Assembly: GCA_016711345.1 (NCBI GenBank)
Contig: JADJTD010000001.1
Coordinates: 372,001-436,000 of the forward strand
Direction: 5' to 3'
Source of the DNA: Chloracidobacterium sp.
Lineage (GTDB): Bacteria; Acidobacteriota; Blastocatellia; Pyrinomonadales; Pyrinomonadaceae
DNA: 64,000 nt
Shown in pieces: positions 1 to 6,827 of this stretch. Positions within the stretch are counted from its first letter, which is position 1. Every line of letters begins with the position of its first letter. Below the pieces are notes generated by a model. The model saw nothing but the letters and a program-made list of their open reading frames with translations, made no database searches and was not told the origin of the DNA. The translations under genes were made by a program, and so were the position numbers.

Positions 1-2670
1 GGTTGCATTTGAGATGAACTTCGTCGTTGGCGAAGCCGGATTGCCGTATGTCACAGTTCCGCTGATCGACGGCGTTTCCGCAGGCGTTGGAGTATTTGTA
101 GGTGTCGGCGTGTTTGTAGGTGTTGCGGCAAACAGTTCGTCGGCACCTATATCAACAATGCCTTCCTGCGGCCGGGTGTCACCATCAAAATCTGTTGCAA
201 ATCCAAAAGGACCTCCGGCGTTTCTTGCGGGTGAAGCATACTGAATATGCGGGTCATTGGCCGAATCTAAAAACAGCGGGTCTGCCTCGATCGAATTAAA
301 ATCCTGCGTGGTCGCAACCTGCCATCCTAGTAGGTTAGCGTAGTCAACACCCGCTCCGCCCGCGAGTGAACCTCTTCTAAAGCCGCCGTCGTTCGCTCCT
401 GATGACCAAAAGTCGTTGTAGTTAAAACTGTTGGTACTGTAGGAACCGCCAAACCGGGTTCCGAGCGCATAGCTTAATGCGTTCGCTCCACCGCTCGATG
501 TCTGACTCGTGTAAAAGACATTGTTGACAACCGATAAACTGGGACTATTACCTGCGGCAAATGCAAAACTTGGAGCCTGATTTATTGCGGATCCGCGATC
601 ACCAGTCATTGAGACCGAATTATGGGCAAACTCTCCCTCCGTATTATTCGCTGCATAGATTCCAGCAACAATTTCAATACCGGTGGCATTTGATATTACG
701 CCGCTGACCATATTGTTGAAGACCTGCGCCGTTCCGACCATAGCTATGCCTACCGCACTTCGTTCATTCGTATGCTGAACACCATGGACCTTATTACGAT
801 AAACCTCAGCGTTGGTAACATTGTTGGAGGCAGACACATTGTTTGAGATCGACAGCAATCCGAGGCCGATTCCTATAACATCCTGAGTGGTACTTGAATC
901 GATCCCGCCGATGCTGTTTTCATAGATATATATTGTGTCCTGATTGCCCACAGTGATTCCCGCACGACGGATACCGTCTGCGCCTGTGCCCGTGATGTCA
1001 TTCCCCCTTATTTGATTGAATTGGTTTATATCGTCTCCGCTGAACCAGATCCCAATGATCGCGCGGCGGAGGCTGCAATTTTCAACCGTGTTGGAATTGT
1101 TGGCCGCGCCTTGTGTTCCGCCGGTTGCTCCGCCAACGGCTATCAGATAGCCAGTTTGATCCGGGCTGCTGCCGTGAACGTTAAGGTTTTTGATCACACT
1201 GTTTTGTGCGCCGTTTGGGCCGGCATCCAGGATGATCACACTCGACGTGGTCGTGACATCTGTATTTTCGATAGTCAGCTCGCGAATAGCAGGATTACCG
1301 CCGACAACTCCTGTGACAACGCTTCCGTTCGTGGAGCCGTCGATGGTTACGTTATCGGCGCCGTTCAAACGAATAATCCCAGTCGCTCCCGAACCTGTTA
1401 TGGTCCTAGCGGCACCGGAAGGCTTGATCAAAACTGTGAAGGGCGATGCAAATTCGTTGAGTGCTACAACACCATTCTCACCGCTCAGATCGGATGTAAT
1501 ATTGATCGTCACATTGCCCGTGACAAATGAGGCATTGATCGCCTCAAAGATGCCGCCCGGCATTGTCAGGGATGTGTACGTTTCCCCTGTCCCGACGTTA
1601 TAACTGCCCGAAAACGGTGTGCTTGTTGCAGTTGCTGTTGGTGTTCCCGTTAAGGTCTGTGTTGGCGTGTTAGTCGCTGTTGCACTGCCGGTTGGCGTGT
1701 GCGTCGGTGTCGGCGTCGGGCTTGTTCCGACTGCACAGCCCGAGTTCGATGAAATATTTACTTCACCTGGCGAGATACAGCGGAGCGACAGATCAACGTT
1801 ATTTGAATCAGTGTCTGTTCCATCCGGAAACCGCGAAAGGCCAATAGCCGCAGTTACGCTGTCATCCATCAAACCCGTTCCCGAACCTTCGGTGTATGGA
1901 GCGCCGGTGTCTCCCTCATAGGAAACGGCGTCAACGAGATCGCCCGAAATGCGCACTCCGATAGCGTCCGGAGCGCCATTCTGAACGATATTTGTGCCCG
2001 GCGTCAGATGAAGATCGCAATTCAGCACCGTCGCTCCATCACCACAGATAACATAATAGTCACCCGGAGCCAGATCGACATTTGGCAGATCGATAGACTG
2101 ATAAATTGTGGGTGAAGCCGCGCCATTTACCAATTCAACCACAACCGGATCGAGGTTTATTTCCACACCACCGACATTTTTCAACTCAATGAACTCGCGG
2201 TCATCCGCGCTCACCGTGTCGTAATCGATCTCGTTGATGACAAGCGTAGGTGCCGGTCCTGATACGTTGACGTCCGCCGTCATAAATGGATGTATGCTGC
2301 ATATATATGGAAACAGGCCCGGAGTGTTAAAGGTAAAGCTGAACATTTGTCCAACTGAGATGACGCCCGAATCCCAGATGGCGGTATTGCTGGTTGTAGT
2401 GTGAGCTCCGCCGTTATTTGTCCATCTCACAGTATCGCCGACATTGATGGTCACATTGGGTGGAGCAAATGCGAAGCTCGAGATGCCCACGTCCACCGTC
2501 ACCGGGCCACCGTGCGGCGGACGGACAACAGGTTGTGCGGACGGAGAAACAGGCAGTGCATTGCCACAGAAAAGATCTGTATAAGCGACGGAAAAATTAA
2601 CGGGTTTGGAATTTGCAGCGGCAATGGCTGCCGCGAAGCAAATGATTATTGTCGAAATTGCCTGTTTCAT
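1..2670 (-). CDS. Secreted cupredoxin / lamin-tail / beta-helix multidomain protein (3' end outside window)
   Basis: An open frame of 890 codons starts at ATG 2670 after an AGGAG ribosome site and is still open at position 1. Residues 1-20 form a signal peptide. Residues about 56-136 are a plastocyanin-like domain with all four type-1 copper ligands visible (H90, C124, H127, M130, within YICSIHPFM). Residues about 142-300 look like a lamin-tail domain (INEIDYDT..., EFIELKN). A Thr/Pro-rich linker (about 313-355) leads into a right-handed beta-helix region of Asn/Gly-rich repeats (about 360-830). A second TPTPTNTP linker (about 840-870) precedes the start of a carboxypeptidase-regulatory-like domain (SISGTVTYGNPASP). 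It is probably exported to the outer surface; the substrate is unknown. The domain calls are by motif; the overall role is not known. Confidence 0.85.
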   Translation of the reverse strand, partial: MKQAISTIIICFAAAIAAANSKPVNFSVAYTDLFCGNALPVSPSAQPVVRPPHGGPVTVDVGISSFAFAPPNVTINVGDTVRWTNNGGAHTTTSNTAIWDSGVISVGQMFSFTFNTPGLFPYICSIHPFMTADVNVSGPAPTLVINEIDYDTVSADDREFIELKNVGGVEINLDPVVVELVNGAASPTIYQSIDLPNVDLAPGDYYVICGDGATVLNCDLHLTPGTNIVQNGAPDAIGVRISGDLVDAVSYEGDTGAPYTEGSGTGLMDDSVTAAIGLSRFPDGTDTDSNNVDLSLRCISPGEVNISSNSGCAVGTSPTPTPTHTPTGSATATNTPTQTLTGTPTATATSTPFSGSYNVGTGETYTSLTMPGGIFEAINASFVTGNVTINITSDLSGENGVVALNEFASPFTVLIKPSGAARTITGSGATGIIRLNGADNVTIDGSTNGSVVTGVVGGNPAIRELTIENTDVTTTSSVIILDAGPNGAQNSVIKNLNVHGSSPDQTGYLIAVGGATGGTQGAANNSNTVENCSLRRAIIGIWFSGDDINQFNQIRGNDITGTGADGIRRAGITVGNQDTIYIYENSIGGIDSSTTQDVIGIGLGLLSISNNVSASNNVTNAEVYRNKVHGVQHTNERSAVGIAMVGTAQVFNNMVSGVISNATGIEIVAGIYAANNTEGEFAHNSVSMTGDRGSAINQAPSFAFAAGNSPSLSVVNNVFYTSQTSSGGANALSYALGTRFGGSYSTNSFNYNDFWSSGANDGGFRRGSLAGGAGVDYANLLGWQVATTQDFNSIEADPLFLDSANDPHIQYASPARNAGGPFGFATDFDGDTRPQEGIVDIGADELFAATPTNTPTPTNTPTPAETPSISGTVTYGNPASPTTKFISNAT

Positions 2671-2948
2671 TGACGGGTCTCCTATTTGTTTTTTGGAATG
2701 AACAATTCACGCTCGTCAGAAAACCTATCGGTCATCTCAAAAAACAGCAAAGAAGATCGGCCTGAGAACGCTTATTAGCCAATGATGTTATACCTGAATT
2801 ACAGTTTTTACAAGTAAAATATCGTATTCGGCGTCGAGAACGACTGTAACGAATGGAGTGACGATACTGGATGGAAAAGGTTAATGAAGAGAACGACAGA
2901 ACCTGAATGGAGACTTTTTTAAAAAAGCCAAAAAATCGCCTTTCACCC

Positions 2949-3024
2949 GATAACTTTTTGGGGGTCTCCGATGGCTTTTAGGGGGGTCTCCGATGGCTTT
3001 TTGGCACTCAAAGGTGGCTTTTTG
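2949..3024 (+). repeat. Tandem 21-22 bp repeat, locus 1 of 3 (GATGGCTTTTTGG family)
   Basis: Four degenerate units occur head to tail, each built on the core GGTCTCCGATGGCTTTTTGG, with steps of 21-22 bases. The same family recurs at 29463-29542 and, inverted, at 53145-53232, always in gene-free DNA. Reading the units as protein gives stretches such as GSPMAFW, but no start or ribosome site supports translation here. Confidence 0.75.
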
Positions 3025-3156
3025 GCAAAAAGAAAATCCTCAATTCCAACAAGTACAATATATTCAATAACTTAACACTGACAGCATAACCCCACACTTT
3101 AACTCGGTCAGAATAGCCGCATTCAAAAAACATCGATTTTGCTAACAAATCACAAC

Positions 3157-3176
3157 AATGTGGCACGTGCCACATT
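3157..3176. promoter_or_regulatory. Perfect 20-bp palindrome, possible operator
   Basis: AATGTGGCACGTGCCACATT is a perfect two-fold symmetric sequence with no loop. The inner part TGTGG-N6-CCACA resembles the geometry of Crp/Fnr-family operators (TGTGA-N6-TCACA). It lies about 90 bases past the transporter stop and about 490 bases upstream of the cupredoxin gene. No partner regulator is visible; its function is inferred from symmetry alone. Confidence 0.4.
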
Positions 3177-3265
3177 TAAAAACTGGTCAATTTAGCGCAA
3201 TTTTTGAAAATCATTTTTGAAAATTTTAGAACCGATCCTTTTTCGATTTTTGATTGGAGTAGAGG

Positions 3266-5053
3266 TCAGAGCTCCCAGAATATTGGCACCAAGATCATTG
3301 CCACAACGAAAACGATCACAGTCAGGATCGAGCCTATCTTTACAAAGTCCAGAAATCTGTATCTGCCCGGCGAATAGACGAGGACGCACGCGGGTTCAAG
3401 CGGTGTTATGAAGGAAAAGCTGGCTGCATAAGTAATCGCGACAATAAATGTTCTTGGGTTGACGCCGAGAGCGATCGCCGCTTTGACAGCGACCGGCAGA
3501 ACGACGAGGGCAGCAGCCTGATTCGACATAGGCTGAGTGAGTCCAACCGTCAGCAGAAAGAAACCGGCAAGCACCGCAGTTGGCCCAAGCACGCCCAGAT
3601 TATCGACAATGAACGCTGCTAAAAATTTATCCGCGCCAGTTGCCTCCATCGCGACACCAAAACTCATCATGCAGGCGATCAATACCAGCACTCGAAAATT
3701 TACTAGCGAGTATAGCTCGCTATGTTTCACAGTTTTGGACACAAGCAGCAGCATTACGCCGCTTAGCACTGCGATTGCCAAAGGTATCTCGTAGCCGAGA
3801 ACTACCTTTGTCATCGAAAGCCCAAGAAACAAGAAAAAAGCTGCGATGGCCCATTTTCGCTTCTCAAATCGTGTATTGACACTCGTAACGTCTTCCAATA
3901 CGAGCACATCGTTATCCGCAACTAACAGGTCAATGCCCGCACGTCTGCCCTGAACAAGCAGCACGTCGCCAAAGTTGAGCGTCACATGGCTTAGCTTATT
4001 CATAACCGTTCGGCCATGGCGGTTTATGGCAAGTACGGTCAGATTGTAACGGTCGCGAAACTGGAGAGTCTTTAATGTTTGCCTGGACAAACGCGAGTCA
4101 CGCAACACAAGCACTTCAAAAAGCTCAACACTGCCGCCCTCAAGATCAGTGTCGCTCAACATAAAGTCCGGCTTGATCTCTAATCCCGCTTCCTCTTTTA
4201 CGCGAAGAATGTCGCTTAATGTTCCCTCGACGATAAGCGAATCACGGCGTCTGATGCGTTCCGACGGACTGGGAGCATTTATTCTCTCGCCTTCTCGAAA
4301 GATACCCAACACATTGAGGTCGAGTTTTTGATTTAGGTCCGCTTCTTCGATGGTCTTTCCAACAAGAGGCGAATCCGGCAAAACCAGCAGCTCGGAAATG
4401 TACTCGCGCATCTTGTACTGCTCGGTCAGTGACTCTTCACCGCCGCGACTGGGCAGCATATGACGGCCTATCGTGAGCATATAGAGCATCCCCGCAAACA
4501 AGGTCACAAGCCCGACCGGCGCAAGCTCAAACATAGAAAAAGGCTCTTGTCCATACCGCTGGATAGTTCCGCTTACGGCTAGGTTTGTCGAGGTGCCAAT
4601 AAGCGTGCAGCTTCCGCCAAGTATCGCTCCGAATGCGAGCGGCATCAGTAGTTTCGAGGGTGGAATTTTTGCTTTCGCTGCGAGTCCGATGATGATCGGC
4701 AGAAACATTGCAGTGGTCGTCGTATTCTTTAGCACCGACGCGCTTGCCGCTGCCGAAACCATTATGAGAGCGGTCAGGACAAAAACATTGTCGCCGGCCA
4801 GTCGATGCATACGCCGCCCGATCAGATCGACAACGCCAGTTTTTGCCAAACCGCCAACCAACACAAAAAGGCCGCCGATCGTAATGATAATGTCGTTTCC
4901 AAATCCCGCAACTGCTTGTTGCACTGTCAATACTTGAGTAAGGACAAGAGCCATTACCAATAACAGCGCCACTATATCCACAGGGATCTTCTCTGTCGCA
5001 AAAAGTATGATCGCGACAAGGAGCAGAATTAGCGTTATGGCAATTGGCGACAT
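3266..5053 (-). CDS. SLC13/DASS-family anion permease with two RCK_C domains
   Basis: The 595-residue protein has about five N-terminal membrane segments (1-200), a cytosolic middle part and a second membrane half (about 390-595). The DASS-type signatures GTSTN (153-157) and MSNQAAA in the second half mark the substrate/sodium sites. Two TrkA-C (RCK_C) domains occupy about 218-292 and 308-385. Members move dicarboxylates, sulfate or other anions with Na+; the substrate cannot be read here. RCK_C domains are known c-di-AMP or nucleotide sensors in some K+ transporters. That is notable because a c-di-AMP riboswitch lies on the other strand only about 150 bases upstream. The length is normal for this subfamily. 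Confidence 0.85.
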   Translation of the reverse strand: MSPIAITLILLLVAIILFATEKIPVDIVALLLVMALVLTQVLTVQQAVAGFGNDIIITIGGLFVLVGGLAKTGVVDLIGRRMHRLAGDNVFVLTALIMVSAAASASVLKNTTTTAMFLPIIIGLAAKAKIPPSKLLMPLAFGAILGGSCTLIGTSTNLAVSGTIQRYGQEPFSMFELAPVGLVTLFAGMLYMLTIGRHMLPSRGGEESLTEQYKMREYISELLVLPDSPLVGKTIEEADLNQKLDLNVLGIFREGERINAPSPSERIRRRDSLIVEGTLSDILRVKEEAGLEIKPDFMLSDTDLEGGSVELFEVLVLRDSRLSRQTLKTLQFRDRYNLTVLAINRHGRTVMNKLSHVTLNFGDVLLVQGRRAGIDLLVADNDVLVLEDVTSVNTRFEKRKWAIAAFFLFLGLSMTKVVLGYEIPLAIAVLSGVMLLLVSKTVKHSELYSLVNFRVLVLIACMMSFGVAMEATGADKFLAAFIVDNLGVLGPTAVLAGFFLLTVGLTQPMSNQAAALVVLPVAVKAAIALGVNPRTFIVAITYAASFSFITPLEPACVLVYSPGRYRFLDFVKIGSILTVIVFVVAMILVPIFWEL

Positions 5054-5169
5054 AGATTCGGCTAGGCTTTCGATTCGGACGATCTTTAAATTAACTGATA
5101 GCTGTATTCTATCATCTTGCCTTTTGCATATTCTTGTCGAGTAAGAAAACGCTATGAAAAATCTAATTC

Positions 5170-5199
5170 TTGCCTTTCCTGATATCTTTCCGTTAAACT
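5170..5199 (+). promoter_or_regulatory. Possible promoter of the riboswitch transcript
   Basis: TTGCCT (5170-5175) and TAAACT (5194-5199) are spaced by 18 bases and lie just upstream of the riboswitch aptamer. Both boxes are imperfect, so this is only a candidate. Confidence 0.3.
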
Positions 5200-5207
5200 T
5201 TTATTAA

Positions 5208-5350
5208 ATAACACGCCGAAGTCACTATCTCTGGGAGATCGCGACGCGGGGGAACCAAAGGTTTTGCATTTTGCAAGACAGGGGCGTATCTGGTTTACAG
5301 GAGAAGACTTCTTCGCTTCCAGCCCGACAGCTAACCTCGTAGGCATAACG
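5208..5350 (+). ncRNA. c-di-AMP riboswitch (ydaO/yuaA type)
   Basis: The conserved blocks of the ydaO-type aptamer appear in the right order: GCCGAA (5215-5220), CGGGGGAACC (5247-5256), GGGGCGTATC (5281-5290) and, near the 3' end, CCCGACAGCTAACCTCGTAG (5323-5342) followed by GGCA, which closes the P1 stem with GCC. These are the binding-core sequences of this RNA class as I remember them from solved examples. The RNA reads on the plus strand, is followed by a terminator hairpin at 5373-5402, and so should control the FAD protein / acyl ligase genes starting at 5445 and 6828. Known members mostly control K+ transport, osmoprotection and cell-wall enzymes. Confidence 0.88.
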
Positions 5351-5372
5351 AAGAAGGACACCAACGGTTTTT

Positions 5373-5413
5373 GAGGTTGTGAAAAGTGTGCTTCACAACC
5401 TCTTTCTGTCTTT
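5373..5413 (+). terminator. Riboswitch-controlled intrinsic terminator
   Basis: A perfect 11-bp stem pairs 5373-5383 (GAGGTTGTGAA) with 5392-5402 (TTCACAACCTC), with an 8-base loop followed by a T-rich run (TTTCTGTCTTT). It starts about 25 bases after the aptamer, the usual position for an expression platform. The ATG at 5379 lies inside this stem, which argues that translation starts further down, at 5445. Confidence 0.82.
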
Positions 5414-5444
5414 AGCAAGAGATATACGCCCGGCAAGTCGATTT

Positions 5445-6809
5445 ATGAAACGAATCACGATCATCGGCGGAGGAGCAAGCGGCACGCTATTGGCCGTTAA
5501 TCTAATGCAGAATGCCGGTGACTCCCCGGTCGAGATCAATTTGGTTGAAAGCCGTAAACGGATCGGCCGTGGGGTTGCGTTTGGAACCAGTCATGACACG
5601 CATCTGTTGAACGTGCCCGCTTTTAAGATGGGAGCTTTTCCCGATGACGTAGAGCATTTTCACAAATGGCTTATCGAAAAAGGACACACATTCGACGCTC
5701 ATGATTTTGTTCCACGCAAAATGTTTGGTGAATACCTGCGCGAACTCTTCTCAAAAACCGCTGAAACAGTTGGCAGCAATGTGCGGCTCAATCTGATCGA
5801 TGACGAAGCCGTTGACCTTTCGGTAAATGGTGATTCTGCCGAGCTTATGCTGAAGTCAGGCGAGATACTGCCATCCAACAAGGTCGTGCTTGCGTTCGGC
5901 AATTTTGATCCTCCGCAGCCGAATGTCGCGGACCGCCAATTTACATCGGCTGACAAATATTTTGTCAGTGCTTGGGACGCACGGCTTTTTGAAACTGTAG
6001 CCCCTGACGATTCAATTTTCATAATTGGCACCGGCCTGTCGATGGTTGATGTTGCTCTTCATCTTCACAAACACGATCACAAAGGCAAGATCACGGCGAT
6101 CTCGACGCGAGGTTTGCTGCCAACGGTGCATAAACTTGGATATACATATCCCTCTTTTTACGACGAACTTAGTTCTATGGACCGCATAACGGATATTCTC
6201 AAATCCGTTCGCCGCCACATCAAATATGCCGAAGCCGATGACAGCAATTGGCGTGCGGTGATCGACAGTCTACGGCCCGCAACGCAGAGTTTGTGGCTGC
6301 AATTGCCCATCGCAGAAAAACGCTATTTTATGCAGCATCTAAGCCGATATTGGGATGTCGCCCGTCACCGAATGCCGCCAGAGGCCGCTGTGATCTTAGA
6401 CGAAATGCGGGCAAGCGGAAAACTTGAGACGCTGAAAGGAAGACTTAAATCTATTACGCATGCTGATTCGGGACAATTTGAGATCGTTTACACCACTATT
6501 GATATGGAACACAGCGTTTCCGCAGATGCGGTTGTGAACTGTATCGGCTCGCATAATAATTACGCAAAGCTGGATTCTCAATTCGTCAAAAATCTAATTG
6601 CACGCAAACACATCCGCAACGACGAGTTGTCTCTCGGCATCAAAGCATCACCAAACGGCTCGGTGCTTGATAAAAATGACCAATATTCCGATGTTGTCTT
6701 CACGCTTGGCACGGCTTTGAAAGGGGTTTTGTGGGAATCAACCGCCATTCCCGAGATCCGTGGCCAGGCACGTGACCTTGCACTTAGATTGCTTGCGGAC
6801 GTAAGATAG
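5445..6809 (+). CDS. FAD/NAD(P)-binding oxidoreductase-like protein
   Basis: The 454-residue protein opens with a Rossmann FAD motif (IIGGGASG, residues 6-13), then RIGRGVAFGTS and the HLLNVP block typical of the NAD_binding_9 group of FAD/NAD(P) proteins. A second dinucleotide motif (GTGLSMVD) sits near residue 194. The reaction is unknown; relatives are annotated only as FAD/NAD(P)-binding. I chose ATG 5445 because the earlier in-frame ATG at 5379 falls within the riboswitch terminator. The gene is followed after 18 bases by the acyl ligase fusion, so both are probably one transcript under c-di-AMP control. Confidence 0.8.
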   Translation: MKRITIIGGGASGTLLAVNLMQNAGDSPVEINLVESRKRIGRGVAFGTSHDTHLLNVPAFKMGAFPDDVEHFHKWLIEKGHTFDAHDFVPRKMFGEYLRELFSKTAETVGSNVRLNLIDDEAVDLSVNGDSAELMLKSGEILPSNKVVLAFGNFDPPQPNVADRQFTSADKYFVSAWDARLFETVAPDDSIFIIGTGLSMVDVALHLHKHDHKGKITAISTRGLLPTVHKLGYTYPSFYDELSSMDRITDILKSVRRHIKYAEADDSNWRAVIDSLRPATQSLWLQLPIAEKRYFMQHLSRYWDVARHRMPPEAAVILDEMRASGKLETLKGRLKSITHADSGQFEIVYTTIDMEHSVSADAVVNCIGSHNNYAKLDSQFVKNLIARKHIRNDELSLGIKASPNGSVLDKNDQYSDVVFTLGTALKGVLWESTAIPEIRGQARDLALRLLADVR

Positions 6810-6827
6810 TCGAACCCAACGATCAAC

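Larger units (their letters stand above)
2671..3265. other. Gene-free stretch with a repeat cluster and a palindrome
   Basis: This 595-base gap lies between two minus-strand genes and holds no convincing gene. It contains the promoter region of the cupredoxin protein, one cluster of the 21-22 bp GATGGCTTTTTGG repeat (about 2949-3024) and a perfect 20-base palindrome at 3157-3176. Short reading frames over 3192-3411 overlap the transporter gene end and look like shadows. Confidence 0.7.

Noticed and set aside
1012..2673. Plus-strand reading frames of 90-172 codons over the cupredoxin gene
   Set aside because: They are shadows of a continuous 890-codon minus-strand frame with signal peptide and clear domains.
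5379..5444. Upstream in-frame ATG adding 22 residues to the FAD protein
   Set aside because: It lies in the riboswitch terminator stem, and the FAD motif starts right after the ATG at 5445.
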